64,000 bases of DNA from PCRC01 sp040384665 (GCA_040384665.1 JAZKIY010000013.1:1-64000); one strand, 5' to 3'. Numbered from the stretch's first letter, positions 26,601 through 35,279 are shown. Numbers and translations are program-made. The notes: generated by a model from the letters alone, not told the origin.

Positions 26601-27900
26601 CTGGAAAACCGTCCTGGTGTCTGGTTCGGGCGGGGGTGGACAGGGCGTGTTTGCGCTGGATGTCACCAACCCTGCGGCCTTTGATGCCAGCAAGGTGATG
26701 TGGGAGTTCTCAGACCGCGACGATCCAGACCTGGGCAACGTTGTCGGAAAACTGCAGATCCTCAAATTCCGCACCAGCGCGCCCGATGCCACACCGGCGT
26801 ACAAATGGTTTGCCGTGGTGCCCGGTGGTGTCAACAACTACGTCAATGACGGCAACTTCAGCACCACAGGCACCCCCACGCTGTTCATTCTGGACCTGAG
26901 CAAACCAGCAACCACCGCCTGGAGCCTGGGCAGCAATTACTTCAAGGTGTCATTGCCATTGGTCAGCGCCACCAGCAGCACCACCGCATCGGGCCTGACG
27001 AACTTCACCGCCACCGCTGGCCTGGCCGATGAGGTCGAGTACGTCTATGCCGGGGACTTGTATGGCAACCTTTGGAAGCTGGATTTTTCGCTGCATGGCA
27101 CGGCAGAATGGAACTTCAACGAGTTGAATGGTCGCACGACGCGACCGCTGTTTATCGCCAAGGACAGCCTCTCGCGGACGCAGCCCATCTCGGTCCAGCC
27201 CAAGGTTGTCAGAGCACCCAACAACGCATCCATTGTCTTGTTCGGCACCGGACGCTATTTTGAGCCCGCCGACAATGTCGTCAGTTCGTCGACCCAAACA
27301 CAAAGTTTCTACGCCATTTTCGACAACAACAGCACCACACCTGACACCAGTGGTGGCCTGAGCGTGATCAACGGGCGGTCCCGTCTGCAAGCGGGTACGG
27401 CATCGTCCAGCGCCGTGACCGTTCCCGCGTTTGTGTATGGTCGCCCCTTGACCAACGCCGACGTGACACAACGTTCGGGCTGGTACTTTGATTTCCCGCG
27501 CTCCGGAGAACGCCTGATCAGCAATTTGGCCTTGTTTGGCAGCTCTGTGCTCTTTGGCAGCGTTGTCCCGCCGGAAGCGCAGGCGGGCTCGTGTGGCACC
27601 GGCAGTGGCAACCAGTACAGCGTCAGCATTGCCACCGGCAACGGCAACCTCCAGTCTTCAGAGATTGGTATTTTGGGTGAGCCACTGGTTTTTGACTTGG
27701 CTGCGTCCTTGTCTGGGGTGGACAGCACAGGGCGGCGGGTCAGGACGGAGAGGGCTGTGGCTGTTTTCCAAGGCTCTGGCGACGGGACAGGCGGGCCTGG
27801 TTTGAAGGCGTTGTCGGGTCAATTCACCAACACGGCGCAGGTGGGGCGGCTCAGCTGGCGACAAATCAGCAATTACCAGGAATTGAAGAACGCACCATGA
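23632..27900 (+). CDS. pilY1: Type IV pilus tip adhesin / assembly factor PilY1
   Basis: A 1422-residue exported protein. The N-terminus has a hydrophobic segment near residues 19-36 (LIWLGVTGAIALSFVAF). The C-terminal third is the PilY1 beta-propeller domain with YVGSNDGMLHAFNAANGDEL (about 925-945), GSGGGGQGVFALDVTNP and VYAGDLYGNLWKLDFS, the last two being classical propeller strands. The N-terminal ~850 residues are Ser/Thr/Asn-rich and variable, as expected for an adhesin. PilY1 promotes pilus extension and surface attachment and can bind calcium; I did not find an obvious DxDxNxD calcium loop by eye. It overlaps pilE by four bases. Confidence 0.92.
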   Translation: MNRTQRAARLIQPLRFSHLIWLGVTGAIALSFVAFSQVTPPAIPAINLSPEPLYASGTRAKPTLSLALSVEFPTVGAQYVNAPNTNTDNSYAPTTEYIGYFDAESCYSYVNDADANLRRFDRTGAATSRTCAGTGFSGNFMNWASSSAVDVLRLGLTGGDRIVDTASLTVLQRAVLPDGRFYNDNNFPSKRLSAALVNGALPSTLRGTYTGDVYVANCFNRIHFGTAAAGSCDSPGNNSNLGIAAAQAVGPVTSFTSLPTGFTNTCATRGQTCSFSGTLEVAYGRGSNWKVAPAYNGVLCSESVFTGGSTSSSALCYTRPYTGTWTPPGASNGTTALSSDGFFYSRVKVCESSGNTLQDPRTDFCLRYPSGNYKPVGNLQKFSDRVRVAAFGYLIDNQQSRYGGVLRAPMKYVGPRTFDADGVLSTVANPNLEWSESTGVFAVNPDLALEGKSGVVNYLNQFGRTGSSPGTYKTYDPVGELYYESLRYIQGLSPTSQATSGLTDDMKDGFPVYTTWVDPHAVGSSTGDYSCLKNNILLIGDVNTHNDKSIPGNTTRLADSEFSRTANAANNEPDFTAWTRVVDSFETNNGVSYTNGQGTFTARNPNLTATGTLRGLQTLDTGATKASFYMAGMAYWANTNDIRGTAWSNTAKRRPGMRATTYVLDVNEFAQQSVTSARRNSQFFLTAKYGGFKDRSNRGSPFLAGDGSTDNSNWEKPSEPGEARTYFLSSSARGVLTALDGIFATIAAEGNSIAGGAISTQSLATNAGFVYQAQFDSSDWSGDLIAYPISANSSGVVTIGDIASAQWRAATRLDAKLPDSRAIYVGRVTPQSGSAATPFLWGSLETSLTTALNKASPAAVADNLGQSRLNFLRGDRSLEGIPFRRRGSVLGDIINSAVAYAGEPTDRISDASYSTFATTNRNRTKALYVGSNDGMLHAFNAANGDELFGYIPSWLGSKLSALTSSSYNVSGHQSYVDGSPEVAEAKVGNDWKTVLVSGSGGGGQGVFALDVTNPAAFDASKVMWEFSDRDDPDLGNVVGKLQILKFRTSAPDATPAYKWFAVVPGGVNNYVNDGNFSTTGTPTLFILDLSKPATTAWSLGSNYFKVSLPLVSATSSTTASGLTNFTATAGLADEVEYVYAGDLYGNLWKLDFSLHGTAEWNFNELNGRTTRPLFIAKDSLSRTQPISVQPKVVRAPNNASIVLFGTGRYFEPADNVVSSSTQTQSFYAIFDNNSTTPDTSGGLSVINGRSRLQAGTASSSAVTVPAFVYGRPLTNADVTQRSGWYFDFPRSGERLISNLALFGSSVLFGSVVPPEAQAGSCGTGSGNQYSVSIATGNGNLQSSEIGILGEPLVFDLAASLSGVDSTGRRVRTERAVAVFQGSGDGTGGPGLKALSGQFTNTAQVGRLSWRQISNYQELKNAP

Positions 27901-28424
27901 AACAACCCTACCAACGCGGTTTCACACTGATTGAGGTGATGATTGCCGTGGCCATCATTGCGATCCTGGCGGCTGTGGCTTACCCGTCCTACCGTGATTC
28001 GGTCATCAAGGGCAAACGTGCCGAAGGCCGAACCGCGTTGAGCGAGTTGTTGCTCCAGCAGGAACGCTACAACACGCAGCGAAATTGCTACCTCGGCTTC
28101 ACCACATCGGCCGCCGGGGTCGCCACACCGACAGCCCCCTCGCCGTCAACCGCCTGTGGTGGCGTCACAGCGCCTTCAGTGCCGTTCAAACCCTTTTCAG
28201 GCAGCAGTCTAGCCACATCTGCCTACCTGCTGTCGGCAGACCTTTGTCCTGCTGCCACAGGGGTGGCTGGTGCAACGCTGTCCATCGCAGAGTGCGTTCG
28301 CTTGGTGGCCACTCCGCGGGGCGGCCACGTGGACCCGGACGCCGGCGAGTTGCGCGTGACAACAACCGGTACCAGAGACTGCACTGGAACAAAAGCCTCT
28401 GTGTCCCGGTTGTGCTGGCAATGA
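27897..28424 (+). CDS. pilE: Type IV pilus minor pilin PilE
   Basis: The 175-residue prepilin has the signal YQRGFTLIEVMIAVAIIAIL, with Gly-Phe cleavage and Glu5, then VAYPSYRDSVIKGKRAEGRT, the PilE-type alpha-1 helix. Cysteines near the C-terminus (SRDC..KASVSRLCW) can form the D-region disulfide. It starts within the pilY1 stop overlap and ends overlapping the next gene, so the cluster is tightly coupled. As the last pilus gene in a pilVWXY1 set it is more likely the minor pilin PilE than the major pilin. Confidence 0.87.
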   Translation: MKQPYQRGFTLIEVMIAVAIIAILAAVAYPSYRDSVIKGKRAEGRTALSELLLQQERYNTQRNCYLGFTTSAAGVATPTAPSPSTACGGVTAPSVPFKPFSGSSLATSAYLLSADLCPAATGVAGATLSIAECVRLVATPRGGHVDPDAGELRVTTTGTRDCTGTKASVSRLCWQ

Positions 28425-29005
28425 CACCCCCACCGTCAAAGCACCGATCAAACGGCTTCACCCTCATCGAGTTGATGGTGACGGTGGCTTTGGCCGCCAT
28501 CCTGGCGTATGTGGCCATTCCGAACATCAGCGCCTTTGTTCGGAATGCCGAGCTGACCTCTGCCACCAATGCGTTGGTGGCGGCCATGGGCACAGCGCGC
28601 TCTGAAGCACTGAAACTCAACTACAACGCGGTGGTGGCACCAGCCAGCGGCAACACTTGGGAGAGCGGCTGGATCGTTTTTGTAGACAAGAACTTCAACA
28701 ACACCTTTGACCCCGCCACCGAATCCATCGTCTCTCGCCAGGCGGCGTTGCCGGCTTACTTCACGGTCACGGCGTTGCCCGCCAGCAGCACGCCCTACGT
28801 GCTCTTCAATGCTTCCGGTTACTCGAAAAACTCAACCGGTGGCTTCGGCGCCAGCAACTTCACCATTGCACGCAACGACCTGCCCGCAGGCAGCAAAGAG
28901 TTGCTGGAGCAAACGCGCCGCACCATCATTGCGTCAACCGGCAGGGTTCGCACGTGCAAGCCCACATCGACCACCGACACCAACTGCCCCTCCTCTGGCA
29001 GTTGA
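28421..29005 (+). CDS. fimT: GspH/FimT-family minor pseudopilin
   Basis: A 194-residue prepilin-like protein with SNGFTLIELMVTVALAAIL near the N-terminus and YVAIPNISAFVRNAELTSAT, the conserved GspH/FimT opening. The C-terminal part has DKNFNNTFDPATESIV and a GFGASNFTIA segment found in FimT/FimU. FimT-like minor pilins have been linked to DNA binding in natural transformation in some bacteria; here that is only a possibility. Start ATG 28421 overlaps the pilE stop. FimU is the alternative name. Confidence 0.85.
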   Translation: MTPPPSKHRSNGFTLIELMVTVALAAILAYVAIPNISAFVRNAELTSATNALVAAMGTARSEALKLNYNAVVAPASGNTWESGWIVFVDKNFNNTFDPATESIVSRQAALPAYFTVTALPASSTPYVLFNASGYSKNSTGGFGASNFTIARNDLPAGSKELLEQTRRTIIASTGRVRTCKPTSTTDTNCPSSGS

Positions 29006-29035
29006 ACCCCGGTCGCTCCATTGGCCTGATGCTTC

Positions 29036-30148
29036 ATGAAACCACTTCCTTGGTCTGACACCCTGGCCTTGGCGGCGCTGGCCACCGGCATTTCCGAACC
29101 GAACCCCCGTGTCGGTTGTGTGGTCACCGCCCCTGAGGGGCGCGTACTGGGCCAGGGCCACACCCAACAAGCCGGCGGCCCCCATGCCGAAGTCATGGCC
29201 TTGCGCGATGCCCAGGCAAACAACCATGACACCCGTGGCGCAACCGCCTGGGTCACCCTGGAACCCTGCTGCCATTTTGGCCGCACACCGCCATGCACAG
29301 ACGCTTTGCTGGCCGCAGGCATCGCCACCGTCAACGTGGCGTTGCTGGACCCCAACCCCCTGGTGGCCGGTCAAGGCGTGGCGGCTTTGCGTGCAGCGGG
29401 CGTTGCAGTCAACGTATTGCCCGATACCCATGAGGTGGCAATTGCCGCGCGTGAAATGAACATCGGTTTTCTATCGCGCATGGCGCGCGGACGGCCTTGG
29501 GTGCGGATGAAAATTGCCGCGTCGCTGGATGGCAAGACCGCGCTGAACAACGGCAGCAGCCAATGGATCACCTCCGAGGCCGCACGGCAAGACGGCCATG
29601 CCTGGCGCGCCCGCGCGTCTGCGGTGCTCACGGGCATCGGCACCGTGCTGGAAGACGACCCGCAACTCAACGTGCGTGGCGTCACAGTCACACGCCAGCC
29701 GACGGTGGTGGTGGTGGACAGCCGGGTCGAAACACCTGTGAACGCCCGTGTTTTCACGCCAGACCGCGCGGTCTGGCTCTACAGCGCACAGCCGGAGGGC
29801 CCCAGGCATGTGGCACTGGCCGCCCGCGGTGCCACGCTGCACTGCCTGCCCGATGCCCAGGGCAAGGTCGATCTGGCCGCGATGCTGACCGACCTGGCCC
29901 AGCGCGGGGTGAACGAGTTGCACGTGGAGGCGGGGCACAAACTCAACGGTTCGCTGATCCGCGCTGGCCTGGTGGACGAGTTTCTGGTCTACCTCGCGCC
30001 TTCGCTGCTGGGTCAGGCGCGCGACATGGCCCAGTTTGGCCCCTTGACCGCGCTTTCCGAGGCGATGGCGCTGGAGTTCACCTCGGTGGACCGGGTCGGG
30101 CCGGACCTGCGCATCGTTGCCCGCCCCCCGGGGCGGGACAAGTTTTAA
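29036..30148 (+). CDS. ribD: Bifunctional diaminohydroxyphosphoribosylaminopyrimidine deaminase / 5-amino-6-(5-phosphoribosylamino)uracil reductase
   Basis: RibD carries out the second and third steps of riboflavin synthesis. The N-terminal deaminase (residues 1-145) has the zinc motif HAEVMAL and PCCHFGRTPPC. The reductase half starts at RPWVRMKIAASLDGKTAL and contains the VEAGHKLNGSLI segment. The total of 370 residues is normal. It begins 30 bases after fimT with no visible promoter or FMN riboswitch in between, and ribE follows after 43 bases. Confidence 0.96.
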   Translation: MKPLPWSDTLALAALATGISEPNPRVGCVVTAPEGRVLGQGHTQQAGGPHAEVMALRDAQANNHDTRGATAWVTLEPCCHFGRTPPCTDALLAAGIATVNVALLDPNPLVAGQGVAALRAAGVAVNVLPDTHEVAIAAREMNIGFLSRMARGRPWVRMKIAASLDGKTALNNGSSQWITSEAARQDGHAWRARASAVLTGIGTVLEDDPQLNVRGVTVTRQPTVVVVDSRVETPVNARVFTPDRAVWLYSAQPEGPRHVALAARGATLHCLPDAQGKVDLAAMLTDLAQRGVNELHVEAGHKLNGSLIRAGLVDEFLVYLAPSLLGQARDMAQFGPLTALSEAMALEFTSVDRVGPDLRIVARPPGRDKF

Positions 30149-30191
30149 GCCACCGCCCGGAAGTCGTGCCGTTTCCCTGCGAAAATACGGC

Positions 30192-30833
30192 ATGTTCACC
30201 GGAATCATCACCGGCGTGGGGCGCATCGTCGCCGTGCACGACCTGGGAAGCTCTTTAACCTACGGCAAGCGGCTGGCCATTGCCACGCCCACCGGTTACC
30301 TGAACGACGTGGGCCTGGGCGACAGCATTGCCCTCAACGGCGCCTGCATGACGGTGGTGGCCATTGACCTGCCGCAGAACCAGTTCCAGATCGACATTTC
30401 TGCCGAATCACTGGCCAAAACCACCGGATTGGCCGAGTCCAACACCGTCAACCTCGAAAAAGCCCTGCGGGCGAACGACCGGCTGGGTGGCCACATCGTG
30501 TCAGGCCATGTGGACGGCGTCGGACTTGTCAGCCATTTTGCCGAGGTCGGTGAAAGCTGGGATTTGCGCATCGAGGCACCCAAAGCCCTGGCGAAATACC
30601 TGGCATTCAAAGGTTCTGTGGTGGTCAACGGCGTCAGCCTGACCGTCAACCGCGTGACCGACACCCCCGACCACACCGAGATCAGCATCAACCTGATTCC
30701 CCACACCGTCCAGAACACCGCGCTGCAGCACCTCGCCACCGGCTCGCGGGTCAACCTCGAAATTGACCTGATCGCCCGCTACGTTGAACGCATGCTCAGC
30801 GGTGTGCACACCGCTTCTCAGGATTTGACATGA
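30192..30833 (+). CDS. ribE: Riboflavin synthase alpha subunit
   Basis: This enzyme dismutates two 6,7-dimethyl-8-ribityllumazine molecules to riboflavin. The 213-residue protein has two lumazine-binding halves: MFTGIITGVG at the N-terminus, and GGHIVSGHVDGVG (about residue 100) opening the second. ATG 30192 gives the canonical MFTGI start. The stop overlaps the next ATG (ATGA). Confidence 0.96.
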   Translation: MFTGIITGVGRIVAVHDLGSSLTYGKRLAIATPTGYLNDVGLGDSIALNGACMTVVAIDLPQNQFQIDISAESLAKTTGLAESNTVNLEKALRANDRLGGHIVSGHVDGVGLVSHFAEVGESWDLRIEAPKALAKYLAFKGSVVVNGVSLTVNRVTDTPDHTEISINLIPHTVQNTALQHLATGSRVNLEIDLIARYVERMLSGVHTASQDLT

Positions 30834-31957
30834 CCGCCCCTGCCACCGCCTCTTTCCACGCCAACATTTCCCCGGTCGAAGACATCGTGGCCGACATGCG
30901 GGCCGGCCGCATGGTCATTCTGGTGGACGAAGAAGACCGTGAAAACGAAGGCGACCTGGTACTGGCGGCCGACCATGTGACACCCGAAGCTGTGAACTTC
31001 ATGGCGCGTTTTGGGCGTGGACTGATCTGCCTGACCCTGACGCGCGAACGCTGCGAACGCCTGCAATTGCCCCCAATGGTGTCGCGCAACGGCACACGTC
31101 ATGGCACCGCATTCACCGTGTCGATTGAAGCAGCCGTTGGCGTGACCACCGGCATCTCTGCCGCCGACCGGGCACGCACCGTGCAGGCGGCGGTGGCCAA
31201 AAACGCCCAAGTCAACGACCTGGTCCAGCCCGGCCACATCTTTCCCCTGCAGGCCGTTGATGGTGGTGTGCTGATGCGTGCCGGCCACACCGAAGCCGGT
31301 TGTGACCTCGCCGCAATGGCCGGCTGCTCCCCCGCCGCGGTGATCTGCGAGATCATGAAAGACGACGGCACCATGGCGCGCCTGCCCGATTTGGCGGTGT
31401 TCGCCGCCGAACATGGCTTGAAGATTGGCACCATCGCCGACCTGATCCAGCACCGCAGCCGCAACGAGTCCCTGGTCACCAAAATTGGCAGCCGCAGCAT
31501 TCAGACCGCCTTTGGTGAGTTCAACGCCCATGCCTTCACCGACACCACCAGCGGCGGCGTGCACCTGGCCTTGGTCAAAGGTGCCTGGCAGCCTGAAGAC
31601 ACTGTGCTGGCGCGGGTGCACGAGCCGCTGTCGGTGCTGGACGCGCTCGAAATCAACCGCCCCATGCACTCCTGGAGCCTGGACGCCAGCCTGAAACACA
31701 TTGCTGGTGTTGGCCAAGGCGTGGTCGTGCTGTTGAACTGCGGCGAAAGCGCCAGCCAACTCATCGCTCAGTTTGAAGGCCGTGCCCGCGCCAGCCAGGC
31801 CCCCGAGCGCGGCCCGGTGGACCTGCGCACCTATGGCGTTGGTGCGCAAATCTTGCGCGAGTGCGGTGCCTTCAAACTGACATTGCTGGGCACTCCCCGC
31901 CGCATGCCCAGCATGGCCGGTTACGGGCTCGAAATCACCGGCTACCTGGCCGCCTGA
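30830..31957 (+). CDS. ribBA: 3,4-dihydroxy-2-butanone 4-phosphate synthase with degenerate GTP cyclohydrolase II domain (RibBX-type)
   Basis: The N-terminal domain (about 1-210) makes DHBP from ribulose 5-phosphate and is intact: VDEEDRENEGDLVLAADHVT, RHGTAFTVSIEA and HTEAGCDLAAM. The C-terminal domain (about 215-375) is GTP-cyclohydrolase-II-like (VDLRTYGVGAQILRECGA) but the zinc loop normally reading HSECLTGD..G.RCDCG is replaced by HEPLSVLDALEINRP, with no cysteines there. It therefore should not open GTP. This matches the variant called RibBX, common in Proteobacteria, so an active RibA must lie elsewhere. It is coupled to ribE by a four-base overlap. Confidence 0.92.
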   Translation: MTAPATASFHANISPVEDIVADMRAGRMVILVDEEDRENEGDLVLAADHVTPEAVNFMARFGRGLICLTLTRERCERLQLPPMVSRNGTRHGTAFTVSIEAAVGVTTGISAADRARTVQAAVAKNAQVNDLVQPGHIFPLQAVDGGVLMRAGHTEAGCDLAAMAGCSPAAVICEIMKDDGTMARLPDLAVFAAEHGLKIGTIADLIQHRSRNESLVTKIGSRSIQTAFGEFNAHAFTDTTSGGVHLALVKGAWQPEDTVLARVHEPLSVLDALEINRPMHSWSLDASLKHIAGVGQGVVVLLNCGESASQLIAQFEGRARASQAPERGPVDLRTYGVGAQILRECGAFKLTLLGTPRRMPSMAGYGLEITGYLAA

Positions 31958-31992
31958 GCAACACCCCTTCACAGACCGCAACAAGGACCTCC

Positions 31993-32457
31993 ATGTTTGG
32001 CGCAGACAAAGGCACTCCCACCCTGACCGATGGCAAAAAGCTCTACATCGGCATCGTGCAGGCACGCTTCAACGAAGGCATCACCGAGGCGTTGGCCAAA
32101 GCCTGCCTGGACGAATTGGTGGCACTGGGTGTGTCGCCCAAACACATCGACCATGTGCGCGTGCCCGGTGCGCTCGAAGTGCCACTGGCCCTGCAGGCCA
32201 TGGCCGAGTTGAACCGCTACGACGCGTTGGTGGCGCTGGGCTGTATCGTGCGCGGTGAAACCTACCACTTTGAGCTGGTCGCCAACGAGTCCGGTGCCGG
32301 TGTCACCCGCATTGGGCTGGACTACCAGATCCCGATTGCCAACGCCATCCTGACCACCGAAAACATGGAACAAGCCATTGCCCGGCAAACCGACAAGGGC
32401 CGCGACGCTGCCCGTGTGGCGGTGGAAATGGCCAACCTGCTCACCGAGATCGCATGA
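31993..32457 (+). CDS. ribH: 6,7-dimethyl-8-ribityllumazine synthase
   Basis: RibH condenses 5-amino-6-ribitylaminouracil with DHBP, giving the direct precursor of riboflavin. The 154-residue protein has the family segments IVQARFNEGITEAL, VPGALEVPLALQ, GCIVRGETYHFELVANES and the C-terminal ENMEQAIAR. AAGGACC before the ATG is the ribosome site. It overlaps nusB by four bases, the common ribH-nusB pair. Confidence 0.97.
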   Translation: MFGADKGTPTLTDGKKLYIGIVQARFNEGITEALAKACLDELVALGVSPKHIDHVRVPGALEVPLALQAMAELNRYDALVALGCIVRGETYHFELVANESGAGVTRIGLDYQIPIANAILTTENMEQAIARQTDKGRDAARVAVEMANLLTEIA

Positions 32458-32990
32458 CCTTGACCAAACCCGACACCCGGCCACCGCGCCAGCCCCGCAC
32501 CGGCATAACCAGCACAGGTGTTCGCAAAGCGGCTTCCAAATCCGCGCGCAGCCGCTCGCGTGAGTTTGCTGTGCAGGCGCTGTACCAGTACCTGGTGGGC
32601 CGCAACGACGCCGACGCGATTGACCGATTCACCCGCGACCTGGCCGGTTTCAACAAAGCCGATTCGGCACACTACGACGCCCTGCTCCATGGTTGCATTG
32701 CGCAAGCCATTGATCTGGATGCACTGGTGGTCCCGCTGCTGGACCGCAAGCTCGGCGAAATTTCACCGGTGGAGCACAGCATCCTGTGGATTGGCGCTTA
32801 CGAGTTCAAACACTGCCTGGACGTGCCCTGGCGCGTGGTCATCAACGAATGCATCGAGTTGGCCAAGGCCTTTGGCGGTACCGACGGCCACAAGTACGTC
32901 AACGGCGTGCTGAACCAGCTCGCGTCCACCCTGCGGGCCTCCGAGGTGGCGGCAGACGGTGGCCACAAGCCTGCCCCCAACGCGGAATGA
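32454..32990 (+). CDS. nusB: Transcription antitermination factor NusB
   Basis: NusB binds boxA of rRNA leaders with S10 and supports antitermination. The 178-residue protein has a basic N-terminal extension of about 30 residues, then the NusB core SRSREFAVQALYQYL, with EHSILWIGAYEF and VVINECIELAKAFGGTDGHK. The core helices and the conserved KYVNGVLNQLA C-terminal helix are complete. It overlaps ribH upstream and the aminotransferase downstream by four bases each. Confidence 0.96.
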   Translation: MTLTKPDTRPPRQPRTGITSTGVRKAASKSARSRSREFAVQALYQYLVGRNDADAIDRFTRDLAGFNKADSAHYDALLHGCIAQAIDLDALVVPLLDRKLGEISPVEHSILWIGAYEFKHCLDVPWRVVINECIELAKAFGGTDGHKYVNGVLNQLASTLRASEVAADGGHKPAPNAE

Positions 32991-34186
32991 GGACCACCGA
33001 ACGGGCTCGCCGCGTCGAGCCGTTCTATGTGATGGAAGTCGCCAAACGGGCGCAGGCGCTGGCCCGTGCGGCCGCCCCTGGCACCCCGCCCATGCTCTAC
33101 CTGAACATGGGTGAGCCTGATTTCTCCGCCCCACCGCTGGTCCAGGCCGCTGCCGAACGTGCCATCCGTGACGGCGCCACCCAGTACACCCATGCCACCG
33201 GGCTGGACGCACTGCGCGAGCGCATCGGTGGCTGGTACGCCAGCCGTTTTGGCGTGGCGGTACCGGCACGGCGCATTGTGGTCACGGCCGGGGCGTCGGC
33301 AGCGCTGCAACTGGCCTGCCTCGCGCTCATCGAAGCCGGCGACGAAGTGCTGATGCCCGACCCAAGCTACCCCTGCAACCGCCATTTCGTCAGCGCGGCC
33401 GACGGGCGGGCGGTGCTGGTGCCCACCACCGCGGCGGAGCGTTTCCAGCTCAGCGCGGCCAAGGTCGAGGCGAACTGGGGTCCCGCCACACGCGGCGTGT
33501 TGCTTGCGTCGCCCTCCAACCCCACCGGCACGTCCATCCATCCCGACGAGTTGCGCCAGATCCACCGTTTTGTCAGTGCCCGTGGTGGCATCACCCTGGT
33601 TGACGAGATTTACCTCGGCCTGAGCCACGACGAGGCCTTTGGCAAAACCGCATTGGCCATCGACGACCAAATCATCAGCATCAACAGCTTCAGCAAGTAC
33701 TTCAACATGACCGGCTGGCGGCTCGGCTGGCTGGTGGTGCCTGACGCGTTGGTGGACGTGGTGGAGCGGCTGGCACAGAACCTGTTCATTTGCCCCAGCA
33801 CGGTGGCGCAGCATGCGGCACTGGCCTGCTTTGAGGCCGACAGCCTGGCCGAATACGAGCGCCGGCGCGCGGTTTTCCGGCAGCGCCGGGACATGGTCCT
33901 GCCCGCACTGCAACAGGCCGGGTTTGACATTCCGGTGGCGCCCGATGGCGCCTTCTATGTCTGGGCCGACTGCCGCCGCCTGTGCGAGCGGCTGGGCCTG
34001 CGCGACAGCTGGGACTTCGCCTTCCACCTGATGGACACCGCCCAGGTGGCCGTGGCCCCCGGGCGCGATTTCGGCCAGGCAGCGACCGCAGACTTTGTGC
34101 GCTTTTCCACCGCCAGCGGCATGGACCCGCTGCAGCAGGCCATGGCGCGCCTGCAATCGCTGCCTTCCCCAGGGGCCACGCGGTGA
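32987..34186 (+). CDS. Pyridoxal phosphate-dependent aminotransferase, class I/II
   Basis: A 399-residue fold-type I aminotransferase. It has YLNMGEPDF near residue 40, the SPSNPTGTSI segment, and the Schiff-base lysine Lys237 in SFSKYFNMTGWRLGW. The substrate is not clear; relatives in this position are often annotated as aspartate or other amino-acid transaminases. The ATG overlaps the nusB stop, so expression is coupled, but I see no biochemical link to nusB or ybgC. The start MRTTERARRVEPF fits family N-termini. Confidence 0.88.
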   Translation: MRTTERARRVEPFYVMEVAKRAQALARAAAPGTPPMLYLNMGEPDFSAPPLVQAAAERAIRDGATQYTHATGLDALRERIGGWYASRFGVAVPARRIVVTAGASAALQLACLALIEAGDEVLMPDPSYPCNRHFVSAADGRAVLVPTTAAERFQLSAAKVEANWGPATRGVLLASPSNPTGTSIHPDELRQIHRFVSARGGITLVDEIYLGLSHDEAFGKTALAIDDQIISINSFSKYFNMTGWRLGWLVVPDALVDVVERLAQNLFICPSTVAQHAALACFEADSLAEYERRRAVFRQRRDMVLPALQQAGFDIPVAPDGAFYVWADCRRLCERLGLRDSWDFAFHLMDTAQVAVAPGRDFGQAATADFVRFSTASGMDPLQQAMARLQSLPSPGATR

Positions 34187-34590
34187 CTTTCCAGTTCCCC
34201 GTCCGCGTGTACTGGGAAGACACCGATGCCGGCGGCATCGTGTTTTACGCCAATTACCTGAAGTTTTTTGAACGCGCACGCACCGAATGGCTGCGCAGCC
34301 GCGGGCTGGAACAGCGGGTGCTGAAGGAAACCACGGGTGGGATGTTCGTGGTCAGCGAAACCCGGGTGAAGTACCATCGGCCCGCGCGTCTGGACGATGC
34401 GCTGCTGGTTACCGTGAATTTTGCACAAAGTGGCCGTTCGTCCCTCTGGGTGGAACAGCAGGCGCTGGCGGTGTCAGAAAAAAATACGCAGTTGGTGTTG
34501 TGCGAAGGCAGCATCCGCATCGGCTGGGTGGATGCCGCCCTCATGAAGCCTGCGAGAATACCGGAAATTATTTTGAAAGCGTTGAAATGA
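34183..34590 (+). CDS. ybgC: Tol-Pal-associated acyl-CoA thioesterase YbgC
   Basis: A hotdog-fold thioesterase that hydrolyses acyl-CoA in the cytoplasm and is genetically linked to Tol-Pal. The 135-residue product has YWEDTDAGGIVFYANYLKFF, including the catalytic Asp, and ERARTEWLR. The start is GTG 34183, overlapping the aminotransferase stop; the stop overlaps tolQ. Length matches E. coli YbgC (134). Confidence 0.94.
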   Translation: MTFQFPVRVYWEDTDAGGIVFYANYLKFFERARTEWLRSRGLEQRVLKETTGGMFVVSETRVKYHRPARLDDALLVTVNFAQSGRSSLWVEQQALAVSEKNTQLVLCEGSIRIGWVDAALMKPARIPEIILKALK

Positions 34591-35279
34591 ATCAAGACAT
34601 GTCGATCGTCAACCTGATCCTCAATGCCAGTTGGGTGGTTCAGGCGGTGATGTTGCTGTTGGCCGTTGTCTCGGTGGCGAGCTGGGCGGCTATTTTTGCC
34701 AAAATCGTCAGCCTCAAGCGCATCCAGGCGCACAACGCCGACTTCGAACGCAGCTTCTGGTCCGGCACCAGCCTGAACGACCTGTTCGCCGCCGCGGCGC
34801 AGACAGAAAAAAAATCGGGCCCGATGGAACGCATTTTTGCCAGCGGCATGCGCGAGTACCAAAAACTGCGTGAGCGCCGCATTGCCGACGGCACCGCGCT
34901 GCTCGAAGGCGCCCGCCGCGCCATGCGCGCCAGCTACCAGCGTGAACTGGACACGGCCGAAACCAGCCTGTCCTTCCTCGCCACCGTCGGCTCGGTGTCG
35001 CCTTACGTCGGCCTGTTCGGCACCGTCTGGGGCATCATGCACGCCTTCACCGGCCTGGCCGCGCTGGAGTCGGTGACACTGTCGGCGGTAGCCCCCGGCA
35101 TTGCCGAAGCGCTGGTGGCCACTGCCATTGGCCTGTTCGCTGCCATTCCGGCGGTGGTGGCCTACAACCGTTTTTCGCACCAGGTGGACCGCGTGGCGAT
35201 CAACCTGGAAACCTTCATGGAAGAGTTTTCCAACATCTTGCACCGCAACCTGGGCGCGCAATCGCCTGCCGGTCACTAA
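34587..35279 (+). CDS. tolQ: Tol-Pal system proton channel protein TolQ
   Basis: TolQ forms the inner-membrane proton channel with TolR that drives TolA. The 230-residue product has an N-terminal membrane segment (about residues 15-38), a cytoplasmic domain, then two more membrane segments. Those are around FLATVGSVSPYVGLFGTVWG (about 130-150) and IAEALVATAIGLFAAIPAVV (about 172-191), the conserved TolQ/ExbB regions with the channel Thr residues. It is coupled to ybgC. Confidence 0.96.
   Translation: MNQDMSIVNLILNASWVVQAVMLLLAVVSVASWAAIFAKIVSLKRIQAHNADFERSFWSGTSLNDLFAAAAQTEKKSGPMERIFASGMREYQKLRERRIADGTALLEGARRAMRASYQRELDTAETSLSFLATVGSVSPYVGLFGTVWGIMHAFTGLAALESVTLSAVAPGIAEALVATAIGLFAAIPAVVAYNRFSHQVDRVAINLETFMEEFSNILHRNLGAQSPAGH

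Noticed and set aside
29006..29035. An FMN riboswitch before ribD was looked for.
   Set aside because: Only 30 bases separate fimT and ribD, too few for the aptamer, and no conserved FMN-motif blocks are visible there or before ribBA.
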